From contig NZ_CP140255.1 of assembly GCF_034479615.1 (NCBI RefSeq), positions 3,348,001 to 3,412,000 on the forward strand: a DNA stretch of 64,000 bases. Reading direction: 5' to 3'. Under the pieces are notes generated by a model, which worked only from the letters and a program-made list of their open reading frames with translations, searched no databases and had not been told where the DNA came from. The DNA comes from Vreelandella neptunia. GTDB taxonomy: Bacteria > Pseudomonadota > Gammaproteobacteria > Pseudomonadales > Halomonadaceae. A program made the position numbers and the translations under genes. Of the stretch, positions 1 to 7,510 are shown piece by piece. Every line of letters begins with the position of its first letter. The stretch's first letter is position 1.

Positions 1-2
1 AC

Positions 3-458
3 GGCGATGTGTTGCTGCGCACCGATCAAGGCGCCAGCGGCACCCTGGTGGCCAGCCAGGTCTGCAGCGGGGAAGAAAACGCACTCAAAATTCGTCTTTA
101 CGGTGATAAAGGGGCATTGGAGTGGCATCAAATGGAGCCCAACAGCCTGCTCTACCGCCCGCTTCAAGCAGCGATGCGCACCCTCCGTGCGGGCATCGAC
201 CAACCTGACCTTTTCCCCAGCGCAATGCAGCGCTTGCGCCTACCCGGCGGCCACCCCGAAGGGTACCTGGAAGCACTCGGCAACCTTTACCGCGACTTTG
301 CCCACGCCATTCATCATGGCAAGCAAGGCGACGTTGAGGGCGTTCCCGGCATGGCCTCCGGGCTACGTGGCATGGCATTTATCGAGGCAGTCACCACCAG
401 CGCCAAAAGCGAACAGAAATGGACGCCGCTGCCCGCCACTCAACTGTCTGGAGCCTAA
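3..458 (+). CDS. Gfo/Idh/MocA family oxidoreductase, C-terminal part (5' end outside window)
   Basis: The frame is open from the left edge to the TAA at 456-458, giving about 151 residues. What is seen is the C-terminal substrate-binding half of the family: a strand with IRLYGDKGALEW, a later EGYLEALGNLYRDFAHAI helix, and a short tail ending at the stop. The Rossmann half that binds NAD(P) must lie upstream. Family members oxidise or reduce sugars, inositols and keto-glycosides. The next gene, a TIM-barrel epimerase, starts only 2 bases after the stop, so the two are probably one transcript. The exact substrate cannot be read from this fragment. Moderately high confidence in the family. Confidence 0.8.
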   Translation, partial: GDVLLRTDQGASGTLVASQVCSGEENALKIRLYGDKGALEWHQMEPNSLLYRPLQAAMRTLRAGIDQPDLFPSAMQRLRLPGGHPEGYLEALGNLYRDFAHAIHHGKQGDVEGVPGMASGLRGMAFIEAVTTSAKSEQKWTPLPATQLSGA

Positions 459-460
459 TC

Positions 461-1537
461 ATGCCCAACACCCATCAAGGCATCCGCGGGCCCGCCATTT
501 TCCTGGCCCAGTTTATCGGCGACGAAGCGCCTTTCGATAGCCTCGACGGAATCGCTCGCTGGGCGGCCGAACAGGGCTATCAAGCCATTCAGCTACCCAC
601 CGTCGATAGTCGTTTTATCGACTTGCGCAAGGCCGCTGAAAGCCAAAGTTACTGCGATGAGCTAAACGCCCGCTGTGAAAAAGCCGGCGTTGTGATCAGT
701 GAACTCTCTACCCACTTACAGGGCCAATTGGTCGCCGTGCATCCCGCTTGCGACGACTTATTCGATGATTTTGCGCCTGTTGAGCTACACGGCAAGCCGC
801 AGGAGCGTACCGAGTGGGCCATTGAGCAGCTAAAACTGGCTGCCAAAGCCAGCCAACGGCTTGGCTTAACGGCTCACGCGACGTTCTCCGGGGCGCTGCT
901 ATGGCCCTTTGTTTACCCCTGGCCCCAACGTCCTGAGGGGCTAGTCGAAGAAGGGTTCAACGAGCTGGCCCGGCGGTGGCGGCCGATCCTGGAGGCCTTT
1001 GATGAGGCAGGCGTTGATCTGTGCTTTGAGATTCACCCTGGCGAGGATCTTCACGACGGTGCGTCTTTCGAGCAGTTCCTGGCGGCAGTGGACAACCATC
1101 CACGGGCGAAAATTCTTTATGACCCCAGCCACTTACTGCTGCAGCAGTTGGATTATCTCGAGTTTATCGACCGCTACCACGAGCGTATCGGCATGTTCCA
1201 CGTTAAAGACGCTGAATTTAACCCCAATGGCCGCAGCGGCGTTTATGGCGGTTACCAGGGTTGGTTAGAGCGCCCTGGGCGCTTCCGTTCATTAGGCGAT
1301 GGGCAGATCGATTTCAGCGGGATTTTTAGCCGCCTGACGCAGTACGGCTTTGATGGCTGGGCGGTACTTGAGTGGGAGTGCTGCATTAAAGACGCCGCCC
1401 AAGGCGCTGCAGAGGGCGCGCCTTTTATCGAAGCCCATCTGATTCAACCCGCCGGACGCGCTTTTGATGATTTTGCCGGTGTCACCACCAGTGTTTCGCG
1501 CAACCGCCGAATTCTTGGTCTTCCTTCACACCGTTAA
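461..1537 (+). CDS. Sugar phosphate isomerase/epimerase, TIM-barrel (xylose-isomerase-like)
   Basis: 358 residues when started at the ATG at 461, which has a TCTGGAG ribosome site just upstream. An earlier in-frame ATG at 419 would run inside the preceding gene. The protein shows the AP-endonuclease-2/xylose-isomerase-like barrel with likely metal ligands in LCFEIHPGED, KILYDPSHL, MFHVKDAEF and AVLEWEC. There is no signal peptide, so it is cytoplasmic. It sits between an oxidoreductase of the Gfo/Idh/MocA family and an MFS permease, a combination seen in catabolic loci for oxidised sugars (keto-sugars) and inositols. The role is inferred as isomerisation or C-O bond cleavage of a keto-sugar. 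The substrate is unknown. Confidence 0.82.
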   Translation: MPNTHQGIRGPAIFLAQFIGDEAPFDSLDGIARWAAEQGYQAIQLPTVDSRFIDLRKAAESQSYCDELNARCEKAGVVISELSTHLQGQLVAVHPACDDLFDDFAPVELHGKPQERTEWAIEQLKLAAKASQRLGLTAHATFSGALLWPFVYPWPQRPEGLVEEGFNELARRWRPILEAFDEAGVDLCFEIHPGEDLHDGASFEQFLAAVDNHPRAKILYDPSHLLLQQLDYLEFIDRYHERIGMFHVKDAEFNPNGRSGVYGGYQGWLERPGRFRSLGDGQIDFSGIFSRLTQYGFDGWAVLEWECCIKDAAQGAAEGAPFIEAHLIQPAGRAFDDFAGVTTSVSRNRRILGLPSHR

Positions 1538-1596
1538 TTGACTGTTGACGGTTTTAAATCAAGACAGCAATCACAACCACAACAAAGGATCACGTC

Positions 1597-2823
1597 ATGG
1601 CTATGATACGCACCCGACTCAGTATCATGATGTTTTTGCAGTTCTTTATCTGGGGCGGCTGGTTTGTCACCCTGGGCACCTTCCTGGCCAATAACCTCAA
1701 CGCCAGCGGTGGCCAGATTGGCATGGCTTTCTCTACCCAATCCTGGGGAGCGATTATTGCCCCTTTCATTATTGGCTTGATCGCTGACCGTTATTTCAAC
1801 GCCGAGCGTATTCTCGGTGTTCTGCACTTGGCGGGCGCTGCGTTAATGTACGGCCTGTACGTCGCAAGCGATTTCAGCACTTTCTACCCGCTGGTGTTGA
1901 TGTATATGATTATCTACATGCCGACACTGGCGCTGGTTAACTCGGTCTCCTTCCGCCAAATGAGCGACCCAGGCCAGGAGTTCGCTAAAATCCGCGTGTG
2001 GGGAACCATTGGCTGGATTATCGCGGGTCTGGGGATCAGCTACTTATTCGCCTGGGACTCTTCCCAAGGCATCGCCGACGGCATGCTGCGTAACACCTTC
2101 TTGATGTGCGCTATCGCGTCATTAGCGCTTGGCCTATATAGCTTTAGCCTGCCCGCGACGCCGCCTAAAGCAAACGGCCCGGTTGGCTTAAAAGAAGTAC
2201 TAGGGCTAGATGCACTGGCCCTGCTAAAAGACCGCAACTACGCCATCTTCTTTATTGCCTCTATTCTGATTTGTATTCCGTTAGCGTTTTATTACCAAAA
2301 CGCCAACCCCTTTCTCGCCGAGATCGGCGTGACCAATCCAACCGGTAAAATGACCCTGGGCCAGGTATCGGAAGTGCTGTTTATGCTGCTGCTACCGGTC
2401 TTTATTCACCGCTTTGGTATCAAGAAAACCTTGCTGATCGGCATGCTGGCCTGGGCGCTACGCTATGCACTGTTTGCGTTCGGTAACGCCGATGAAATGG
2501 TGTTTATGCTCTTGATTGGTATTGCACTGCATGGCGTGTGCTACGACTTCTTCTTCGTGACCGGCCAAATCTACACCGATGCCCGCGCAGGGGAGAAGTT
2601 TAAAAGCTCTGCCCAAGGCATGATCACGCTGGCCACTTACGGGGTAGGTATGCTGATAGGCTTCTGGGTAGCCGGTCAGATTACCGAGCACTTCTCCACC
2701 AACGGCGCCCACGACTGGCAAGGTATCTGGATGTTCCCAGCGGCATTTGCTATTGCGGTGCTGGTATTGTTCTTCCTCACCTTTAAAAACGATAAAAGCG
2801 TCACCGCTAAGCCTAACGTGTAA
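1597..2823 (+). CDS. MFS transporter, nucleoside:H+ symporter-like (NupG/XapB family)
   Basis: 408 residues with about 12 hydrophobic segments spread evenly along the chain. The N-terminal MMFLQFFIWGGWFVTLGTFL and a following GLIADRYF loop are typical of the nucleoside:H+ symporter branch of the MFS. It starts at the ATG at 1597, preceded by AAAGGATCACGTC. It follows the epimerase gene by 59 bases and ends in front of a strong terminator at 2843-2869, so it is likely the last gene of the plus-strand operon. By context it probably imports a sugar, disaccharide or keto-sugar rather than a nucleoside. That is inference; homologues of this branch often sit in sugar loci. Confidence 0.8.
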   Translation: MAMIRTRLSIMMFLQFFIWGGWFVTLGTFLANNLNASGGQIGMAFSTQSWGAIIAPFIIGLIADRYFNAERILGVLHLAGAALMYGLYVASDFSTFYPLVLMYMIIYMPTLALVNSVSFRQMSDPGQEFAKIRVWGTIGWIIAGLGISYLFAWDSSQGIADGMLRNTFLMCAIASLALGLYSFSLPATPPKANGPVGLKEVLGLDALALLKDRNYAIFFIASILICIPLAFYYQNANPFLAEIGVTNPTGKMTLGQVSEVLFMLLLPVFIHRFGIKKTLLIGMLAWALRYALFAFGNADEMVFMLLIGIALHGVCYDFFFVTGQIYTDARAGEKFKSSAQGMITLATYGVGMLIGFWVAGQITEHFSTNGAHDWQGIWMFPAAFAIAVLVLFFLTFKNDKSVTAKPNV

Positions 2824-2842
2824 GGATACAAAGCATGAAAAA

Positions 2843-2869
2843 AAGCCGGGGCTGTGGCGGCCCCGGCTT
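2843..2869 (+). terminator. Rho-independent terminator of the epimerase/MFS operon
   Basis: A perfect 10-bp stem AAGCCGGGGC / GCCCCGGCTT (2843-2852 and 2860-2869) with a 7-base loop. A T-rich tail (about 2874-2887) follows. It stands 20 bases after the MFS stop codon. Confidence 0.85.
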
Positions 2870-2931
2870 GATATTCTATATTTTTTTAATGACTTAATAG
2901 GGACAACGTCTCAATAATGCCGCTTTATTGG

Positions 2932-3210
2932 TCACACGCTAAACAGTCCCGATATTGCGCCTACGACAACTTCAACAATAGTCATGATACCTTCAGCTAC
3001 CGACATGACGATCTCTAGCAGCACCTCTAAAACTCCCTCACTGCTGACAATCACGGGTATTGAGATACCAGCGAGAGCAACCCCCATCGCGCCAAGCGCC
3101 ACCACTTCAAACCCCATGATCACTATATAAAGTAGCGCCCCGATTAACGCACTTGCACAAACTGAGTTTAGCGTCTTGATCTTCAATGACCTCTGTTTTC
3201 TAGCCGCCAC
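2932..3210 (-). CDS. Small hypothetical membrane protein
   Basis: 92 residues when started at the GTG at 3210, chosen because AGGAGG lies 7 bases upstream. A further in-frame GTG at 3243 has no comparable site. A basic N-terminus (VAARKQRSLKIKT) is followed by a long, nearly uncharged, Val/Ile/Gly/Ala-rich stretch holding two or three probable membrane segments (LIGALLYIVIMGF; VVALGAMGVALAGISIPVIV; EGIMTIVEVVVGAISGLF). I do not recognise the family. It lies 57 bases downstream of another small membrane protein on the same strand, so the pair may be co-transcribed. No function is proposed. Confidence 0.55.
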   Translation of the reverse strand: MAARKQRSLKIKTLNSVCASALIGALLYIVIMGFEVVALGAMGVALAGISIPVIVSSEGVLEVLLEIVMSVAEGIMTIVEVVVGAISGLFSV

Positions 3211-3267
3211 TCCTTTCCCTCCTGACAGTAGAATTAAACTCACCTAAATGAATGGCATAGCCGAAAT

Positions 3268-3525
3268 CTAAAACTGTCCGAGCAAATACAGCGCCAACAC
3301 CATCAACGCAAGCAAACCCACTACTGCACACCAAGCGCCGTCGGCTCGGCTCCTATGCTCATCGAGATATATCACTTTAGAAGCCGAAGGATATTTTCCC
3401 AAAGTAACCAGTTTGCAGATTGGCCAGCCAACCCAGTAACAAATGGTTCTGAAGAATACCTCTGCCAGTATGTAACCTATTCCCCTAAAAAACCCCCTGC
3501 CTATCTCTTCAAAAAAGCCGTCCAT
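3268..3525 (-). CDS. Small hypothetical membrane protein with W-G-W-P...TLGKYP motif
   Basis: 85 residues, ATG at 3525 with AAGGAG a few bases upstream. A hydrophobic segment (GYILAEVFFRTICYWVGWPI) is followed by a short polar loop with KLVTLGKYPSAS, a charged stretch (YLDEHRSRADGAW), and a C-terminal hydrophobic segment (VVGLLALMVLALYLLGQF). The layout is two membrane helices with a polar middle. The WVGWPICKLVTLGKYP block resembles small conserved hypothetical proteins of gammaproteobacteria, from general memory. The function is unknown. It is followed on the same strand by a second small membrane protein gene. Confidence 0.65.
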   Translation of the reverse strand: MDGFFEEIGRGFFRGIGYILAEVFFRTICYWVGWPICKLVTLGKYPSASKVIYLDEHRSRADGAWCAVVGLLALMVLALYLLGQF

Positions 3526-3626
3526 AAAACTCCTTTTCGGTTAAACGTAACAAGTAAATACATAACCAAATCCACTTTCTTTTACTTCTATTTTGCCATA
3601 GCCGGGGATCGCAGTTGGCTTAATGG

Positions 3627-3902
3627 CTAACGCTCACCTTCCAGTTCGTGCCATACCCGCAGAATAATGATGACGCTCGTATGCACTGAATAGCGAATAA
3701 CGTATTTACCAAAGACCATGTCACGAATGGAATCCGGTGCCATTTCAACCGGCGTTCCCATTTTGGGGAAGTCTGGCAGTAAGTCGATTTTACCGACCAG
3801 CTCTGCAGCTATCCTGCCTGCTGCAGAAGGATTATGAATAGCGATGAACTCTCTAAGGCGCTGCAAATCTTCAATGGCTTCATCCGTGTAAACCAGTTTC
3901 AC
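3627..3902 (-). CDS. RelE/ParE-superfamily toxin of a type II toxin-antitoxin system
   Basis: 91 residues. It has the compact RelE/ParE fold pattern: N-terminal strand KLVYTDEAIEDLQRLREFI, a helix with NPSAAGRIAAELV, then PDFPKMGTPV and a C-terminal IRYSVHTSVIIILRVWHELEGER strand pair. Such toxins cut mRNA on ribosomes (RelE) or inhibit gyrase (ParE); the spacing suggests ParE-like, but this is not certain. It starts with a 4-base overlap inside the end of the antitoxin gene (3899-3902), as usual for translational coupling. The pair lies between two halves of a sugar-catabolism region and may be a recent insertion. Confidence 0.85.
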   Translation of the reverse strand: MKLVYTDEAIEDLQRLREFIAIHNPSAAGRIAAELVGKIDLLPDFPKMGTPVEMAPDSIRDMVFGKYVIRYSVHTSVIIILRVWHELEGER

Positions 3903-4171
3903 CTACCCGACCTCGGCGCATCCTGCTCATTTTCCGTTCCCCAGCTATTGAGCCAACGATGCACCTCGCTGCTATCAACCACCTTCCCCTGTGCGGCAGA
4001 CTCCATTGCCTCCAGCGTTTGCTTCCAACGCTCTTGCTCAAGCTGTTGTTTCTCGATGTATTCCGATAACGCCTGGTTGATCACCCAGCCTTTGCTCCGG
4101 TGGAGCCTGCCAGCGATAGCTTCCAGATGCTGTTCAACATCCGCCTGAAGACGAACTGTAGTGACACCCAT
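3899..4171 (-). CDS. Ribbon-helix-helix antitoxin partner
   Basis: 90 residues. The N-terminus MGVTTVRLQADVEQHLEAI is a ribbon-helix-helix DNA-binding strand and helix, followed by GRLHRSKGWVINQALSEYI, the second helix. The polar, Glu/Gln-rich C-terminal half (QQLEQERWKQTLEAMESA and onward) is the toxin-binding tail expected of such antitoxins. It precedes the toxin and overlaps it by 4 bases. A nested palindrome centred at 4205, 34 bases upstream of the start, is a likely operator for autoregulation. Confidence 0.85.
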   Translation of the reverse strand: MGVTTVRLQADVEQHLEAIAGRLHRSKGWVINQALSEYIEKQQLEQERWKQTLEAMESAAQGKVVDSSEVHRWLNSWGTENEQDAPRSGR

Positions 4172-4191
4172 ATCTATACCCTCAACCCTGA

Positions 4192-4218
4192 TGACTACAA
4201 TGTATTACAGCATAGTCA
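4192..4218. promoter_or_regulatory. Nested palindrome, probable toxin-antitoxin operator
   Basis: Outer arms TGACTA (4192-4197) and TAGTCA (4213-4218) share one dyad centre, base 4205, with an inner palindrome TGTATTACA (4201-4209). It sits just upstream of the antitoxin start at 4171. Ribbon-helix-helix antitoxins usually bind such symmetric sites. Binding is inferred. Confidence 0.5.
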
Positions 4219-4230
4219 ATAAGAGCGGTA

Positions 4231-4279
4231 CAAAAAAGCCCAGCCCCCCGATACCGTCTAGCATCAGAAGACTGGGCTT
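4231..4279 (-). terminator. Terminator of the minus-strand sugar operon
   Basis: Stem AAGCCCAG / CTGGGCTT (4236-4243 and 4272-4279) with a 28-base loop. On the minus strand it is followed by a run of T (complement of the A run at 4232-4237). It lies 30 bases after the stop of the DUF1080 gene. Confidence 0.6.
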
Positions 4280-4308
4280 GCTCGCTTAGGGTGCTAATCA
4301 GCGCTCTG

Positions 4309-5112
4309 CTATAACTCTCTCACCCAAACGTTTCGAAAGCTAACATCCGCATCATGATCCTGCAGGTAAATGGGTGCGCAGCCGTGGGCTTCGTCGTAAT
4401 TGGGTTTGCCAATCCACTCAGTGGTGCCTTGCACTTCAGCATGGTGCTGAACCACTACACCGTTATGCAGCACGGTGATGTAGGCAGGCGATTCAAGTGT
4501 GTCCCCATCATCAAAACGTGGCGCAGTGTAGAGGATGTTGTAGCTCTGCCACTCACCGGGCGGGCGTGATGCGTTGACTAACGGAATATGCTGTTTGTAG
4601 ATGGATGCCGCCTGGCCGTTGGGATAGGTCGGGTTGTCATAGGAGTCCAGCACTTGGATTTCATAGCGCTCCTGTAAAAAAACGCCGCTATTGCCACGAT
4701 CTTGGCCCTCCATGCCATCGATATCGGCCGGTGCTCGCCACTCCAAGTAGAGCTGCACATCGCAGAAATCCTGGCGTGTGCGAATTCCTCCCGCGCCGCG
4801 ATTCACCGTCATCACGCCGTCTTCCACGTGCCACTCGGCAGGCCCGCCCTCTTCAGCTTCCCACGCGTCTAAGTCGGCGCCATCGAATAGCACGATCGAA
4901 TCGGAGGGAACGCCCGTCTCAGGCACCGAAACTGAAGGGGGCACCGGCTCCCACACTTCGGTTTTGGTGGATTGCTGTTCGGGTGTCAGCGACTTATCCG
5001 AGCCGCCCTCCTGAGCCGCACTGTCGAATGCCAACAAACTGCCGCAGACCAAAAAGCAAAGTGCCGGGGCATAGGCGCGACTTTGTAAATCGTGGTTTTG
5101 CTGATTTTTCAT
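4309..5112 (-). CDS. Exported DUF1080 protein, probable 3-keto-glycoside hydrolase
   Basis: 267 residues from the ATG at 5112, which has GGAAAGGAGAG upstream; an ATG at 5142 in the same frame has no such site. A signal peptide is visible (hydrophobic LCFLVCGSLLAF, then small residues before QEGG). The body is a concanavalin-like jelly roll of the DUF1080 family: VLFDGADLDAWEAE near the start, VNRGAGGIRTRQDFCDVQLY, EWRAP, GNSGVFLQERYEIQVLDSY, and a C-terminal YLQDHDADVSFRNVWVREL. DUF1080 proteins include 3-keto-disaccharide hydrolases. This fits the upstream GMC dehydrogenase and small subunit, 17 bases away, which would make the 3-keto substrate in the periplasm. Specificity is inferred. Confidence 0.82.
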   Translation of the reverse strand: MKNQQNHDLQSRAYAPALCFLVCGSLLAFDSAAQEGGSDKSLTPEQQSTKTEVWEPVPPSVSVPETGVPSDSIVLFDGADLDAWEAEEGGPAEWHVEDGVMTVNRGAGGIRTRQDFCDVQLYLEWRAPADIDGMEGQDRGNSGVFLQERYEIQVLDSYDNPTYPNGQAASIYKQHIPLVNASRPPGEWQSYNILYTAPRFDDGDTLESPAYITVLHNGVVVQHHAEVQGTTEWIGKPNYDEAHGCAPIYLQDHDADVSFRNVWVREL

Positions 5113-5129
5113 CAATGCTCTCCTTTCCA

Positions 5130-5789
5130 TTATGTGGCCCAAGCAGGCTCGCCGTTATAAGGCGCGCAGCCATCGTAGCGGCCTGGCACCGCTTCGTAGC
5201 GCAAGACCTCCGTCGCGCCAACTTCTGAGGTGAAGAAGCCAAACAGCGTTAACTGCTTCATCATGGTGAAGTAGTGTGGAAGCGCTTCCTCGCTATCCGC
5301 GTGCTCCTGTGATGACTGGGTTTCCGCCGTTTGATTTTGAGCGGTCTGGGTCTCTGCGATCAGTGCCTCAGCAGGGGTTGGCTGATCTCTACGAGCCTGT
5401 TGCTGGGCGTGCGCCATCGCTTCGCGATCTAGCTCGGTTATGAGCTCTAATCGCTGCTCACCACTCAGCGCTATAAAATCACGTCCGTAAGCAGCCCGGC
5501 TGCGCGCCTCAAGCTGCGCCAAACCAAAATAAAACACCTCTCTTTCTGAGGGCGTATAGCAGTCGCTGACGAACAGGGCCATAAACTCCCCGACGCCAGC
5601 GTCTTTTGCGCCTGGGGTATCGGTTCTGGGCAGAATCGTTTCGGCAAGTTCGTCCAGCCGTTCTACATCCTTGCTGCTAAAGGGGTGACCTGACTGACCA
5701 GCATCGCTAAAGGCAAACAGCGATTTACCGCCGATCATCGCTGTACCGGTCGTCAGGGCGATCATTTTGAGTAATTCGCGACGATTCAT
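5130..5789 (-). CDS. Gluconate 2-dehydrogenase subunit 3 family protein (small subunit, Tat-exported)
   Basis: 219 residues from the ATG at 5789, with GGGGGAA upstream and a 4-base overlap with the end of the GMC gene. The N-terminus NRRELLKMIALTTGTAMIGG is a twin-arginine signal. The body matches the small subunit of membrane-bound FAD dehydrogenases: FSSKDVERLDELAETILPRTDTPGAKDAGV and GEFMALFVSDCY, ending with KQLTLFGFFTSEVGATEVLRYEAVPG. The catalytic subunit has no signal of its own and is known in related enzymes to be co-exported with this partner. A Gln/Thr-rich insert (about residues 145-175) looks like low-complexity expansion. Homologous to LacA and to the small subunit of Halomonas glucoside 3-dehydrogenase. 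Confidence 0.88.
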   Translation of the reverse strand: MNRRELLKMIALTTGTAMIGGKSLFAFSDAGQSGHPFSSKDVERLDELAETILPRTDTPGAKDAGVGEFMALFVSDCYTPSEREVFYFGLAQLEARSRAAYGRDFIALSGEQRLELITELDREAMAHAQQQARRDQPTPAEALIAETQTAQNQTAETQSSQEHADSEEALPHYFTMMKQLTLFGFFTSEVGATEVLRYEAVPGRYDGCAPYNGEPAWAT

Positions 5790-7474
5790 GACAAATTCCC
5801 CCGCTTCAGCTCTTCCACGGCATAGTCCACCGCCCGAGCGGTAAGCGCCATATAGGTTAGAGAAGGATTTACACAAGAGGATGACGTCATGCAGGCGCCA
5901 TCCGTAACAAACACATTGGGCGCATCCCACACTTGGTTGTGGCTATTCAGCACTGAAGTTTTCGGGTCACGGCCCATACGCGCGGAGCCCATCTCATGAA
6001 TCCCCATACCCGGCGCGTAATCTCCTACGTCGCCTTTGACGTTCTTCACGCCAGCGGCCTCAAGTAAATCCACCGCATCTCGAACCATGTCCCGGCGCAT
6101 ATCGAACTCGTTTTGCTTGAGCTCAACGTTGATCGACAGCACCGGCAGCCCCCATTTGTCGCGAACGCTATGGTCAAGAGAGATGCGGTTGTCATGGTCG
6201 GGCAGCATTTCGCCGAAGCCGGTCATACCGATCGTCCAACCGCTTGGCTGGCTAAGCGCTTGCTTTAAATCAGCGCCAATATTGAGCTCAGCAATTTCAC
6301 GATCCCAGCCCTGGCGGCTCGCCGCCCCCTGATAACCAAACCCGCGCACGTAGCTTCGCTGCTCATCGCCTACGTTGCGAAAGCGCGGAATGTAAAAACC
6401 TGCAGGACGGCGTCCGAAGTAGTATTTGTCGAGATAGCCTTCCACTTCGCCACTGGCACCGCAGCGGAAGTGGTGATCCATCACGTTGTGACCCAGTTCC
6501 CCGCTGCTACTGCCCAAGCCCCCTTCCCAGACATCGGTGGCGGAATTCATCAAAATCCAGGTAGTGTTGAAGGTCGAGGCGTTAAGGAACACCACATCGG
6601 CAGTGTACTCGTGGGTTTCATGGGTTTCGGCATCAATCACCTCAACGCCCCGCGCCCGCTGACGGTCTTTGTCATACAGCACTTGGCTAACAATCGAGAA
6701 CGGCCGCAACGTTAGATTCCCCGTGGCCACCGCCGCTGGAAGCGTAGCGGACTGGGTGCTGAAATAGGCACCATAAGGACAACCCAGCCAGCATTTATTG
6801 CGGTATTGGCAGTCGACTCGGTTTTGCTCTGGCTTTGGTTGGGTAATATTAGCTACCCGGCTGTGGATAAGATGGCGCTGCCCACCAAAGGCTTCTTTAA
6901 TACGCTTGGCGGCATCTTTTTCCACACAGTTAAGCGGTATCGGCGGCAGAAACTCACCATCGGGTAGAACATCTAATCCTTCCTGGGTGCCTGCAATACC
7001 GGCAAAGCGCTCCACATAGTCATACCACGGGGCGATATCTTCATAGCGAATCGGCCAGTCGATGGCGATGCCTTCACGCTGGTTGGCCTCGAAGTCCATA
7101 GGGCTGAGCCGATAGCTTTGCCGTCCCCAAAGCAGTGAGCGCCCGCCTACGTGATAGCCGCGAAACCAGTCGAAGCGCTTCTCTTCCACGTAGGGATTGG
7201 CCTGTTCATCCGCCCACATGCCCATGGTGGCTTCGTTAAGGGGGTAGTCGCGCCTGAGTACGGGGTGTTTAGCGATCATCTCCTGGGTCGGCTCATTGCG
7301 GTGGGGATAATCCCACGCCTCTTTATTGGCATTGTGGTAATCCTTCACGTGCTCAATATTGCGCCCACGCTCAAGCAGTAAAACCTTTAAGCCTTTTTCT
7401 GTGAGCTCTTTAGCGGCCCAGCCGCCGCTAATGCCTGAGCCAACCACGATGGCATCGTAGTGATTATCTGGCAT
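5786..7474 (-). CDS. GMC-family FAD oxidoreductase, probable glucoside 3-dehydrogenase catalytic subunit
   Basis: 562 residues from the ATG at 7474, with AAGGA 8 bases upstream; an ATG 6 bases earlier is too close to it. FAD-binding GSGISGG lies at about residue 14. The C-terminal active-site region holds IHEMGSARMG (catalytic His) and SSSCVNPSLTYMALTARAVDYA (Asn). The protein has a C-x5-C-x3-C motif (CQYRNKCWLGC), matching the Fe-S cluster site described for bacterial FAD-dependent glucose dehydrogenase subunits. There is no signal peptide, so export with the Tat-signal small subunit is expected. Context with DUF1080 and sugar isomerases points to oxidation of the C3 hydroxyl of glycosides. 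A cytochrome c subunit, usual in this enzyme class, is absent nearby. Confidence 0.87.
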   Translation of the reverse strand: MPDNHYDAIVVGSGISGGWAAKELTEKGLKVLLLERGRNIEHVKDYHNANKEAWDYPHRNEPTQEMIAKHPVLRRDYPLNEATMGMWADEQANPYVEEKRFDWFRGYHVGGRSLLWGRQSYRLSPMDFEANQREGIAIDWPIRYEDIAPWYDYVERFAGIAGTQEGLDVLPDGEFLPPIPLNCVEKDAAKRIKEAFGGQRHLIHSRVANITQPKPEQNRVDCQYRNKCWLGCPYGAYFSTQSATLPAAVATGNLTLRPFSIVSQVLYDKDRQRARGVEVIDAETHETHEYTADVVFLNASTFNTTWILMNSATDVWEGGLGSSSGELGHNVMDHHFRCGASGEVEGYLDKYYFGRRPAGFYIPRFRNVGDEQRSYVRGFGYQGAASRQGWDREIAELNIGADLKQALSQPSGWTIGMTGFGEMLPDHDNRISLDHSVRDKWGLPVLSINVELKQNEFDMRRDMVRDAVDLLEAAGVKNVKGDVGDYAPGMGIHEMGSARMGRDPKTSVLNSHNQVWDAPNVFVTDGACMTSSSCVNPSLTYMALTARAVDYAVEELKRGNLS

Positions 7475-7510
7475 GGTCATCTTCCTTATTGTGTTGTTTT
7501 TAGAGTCGAA

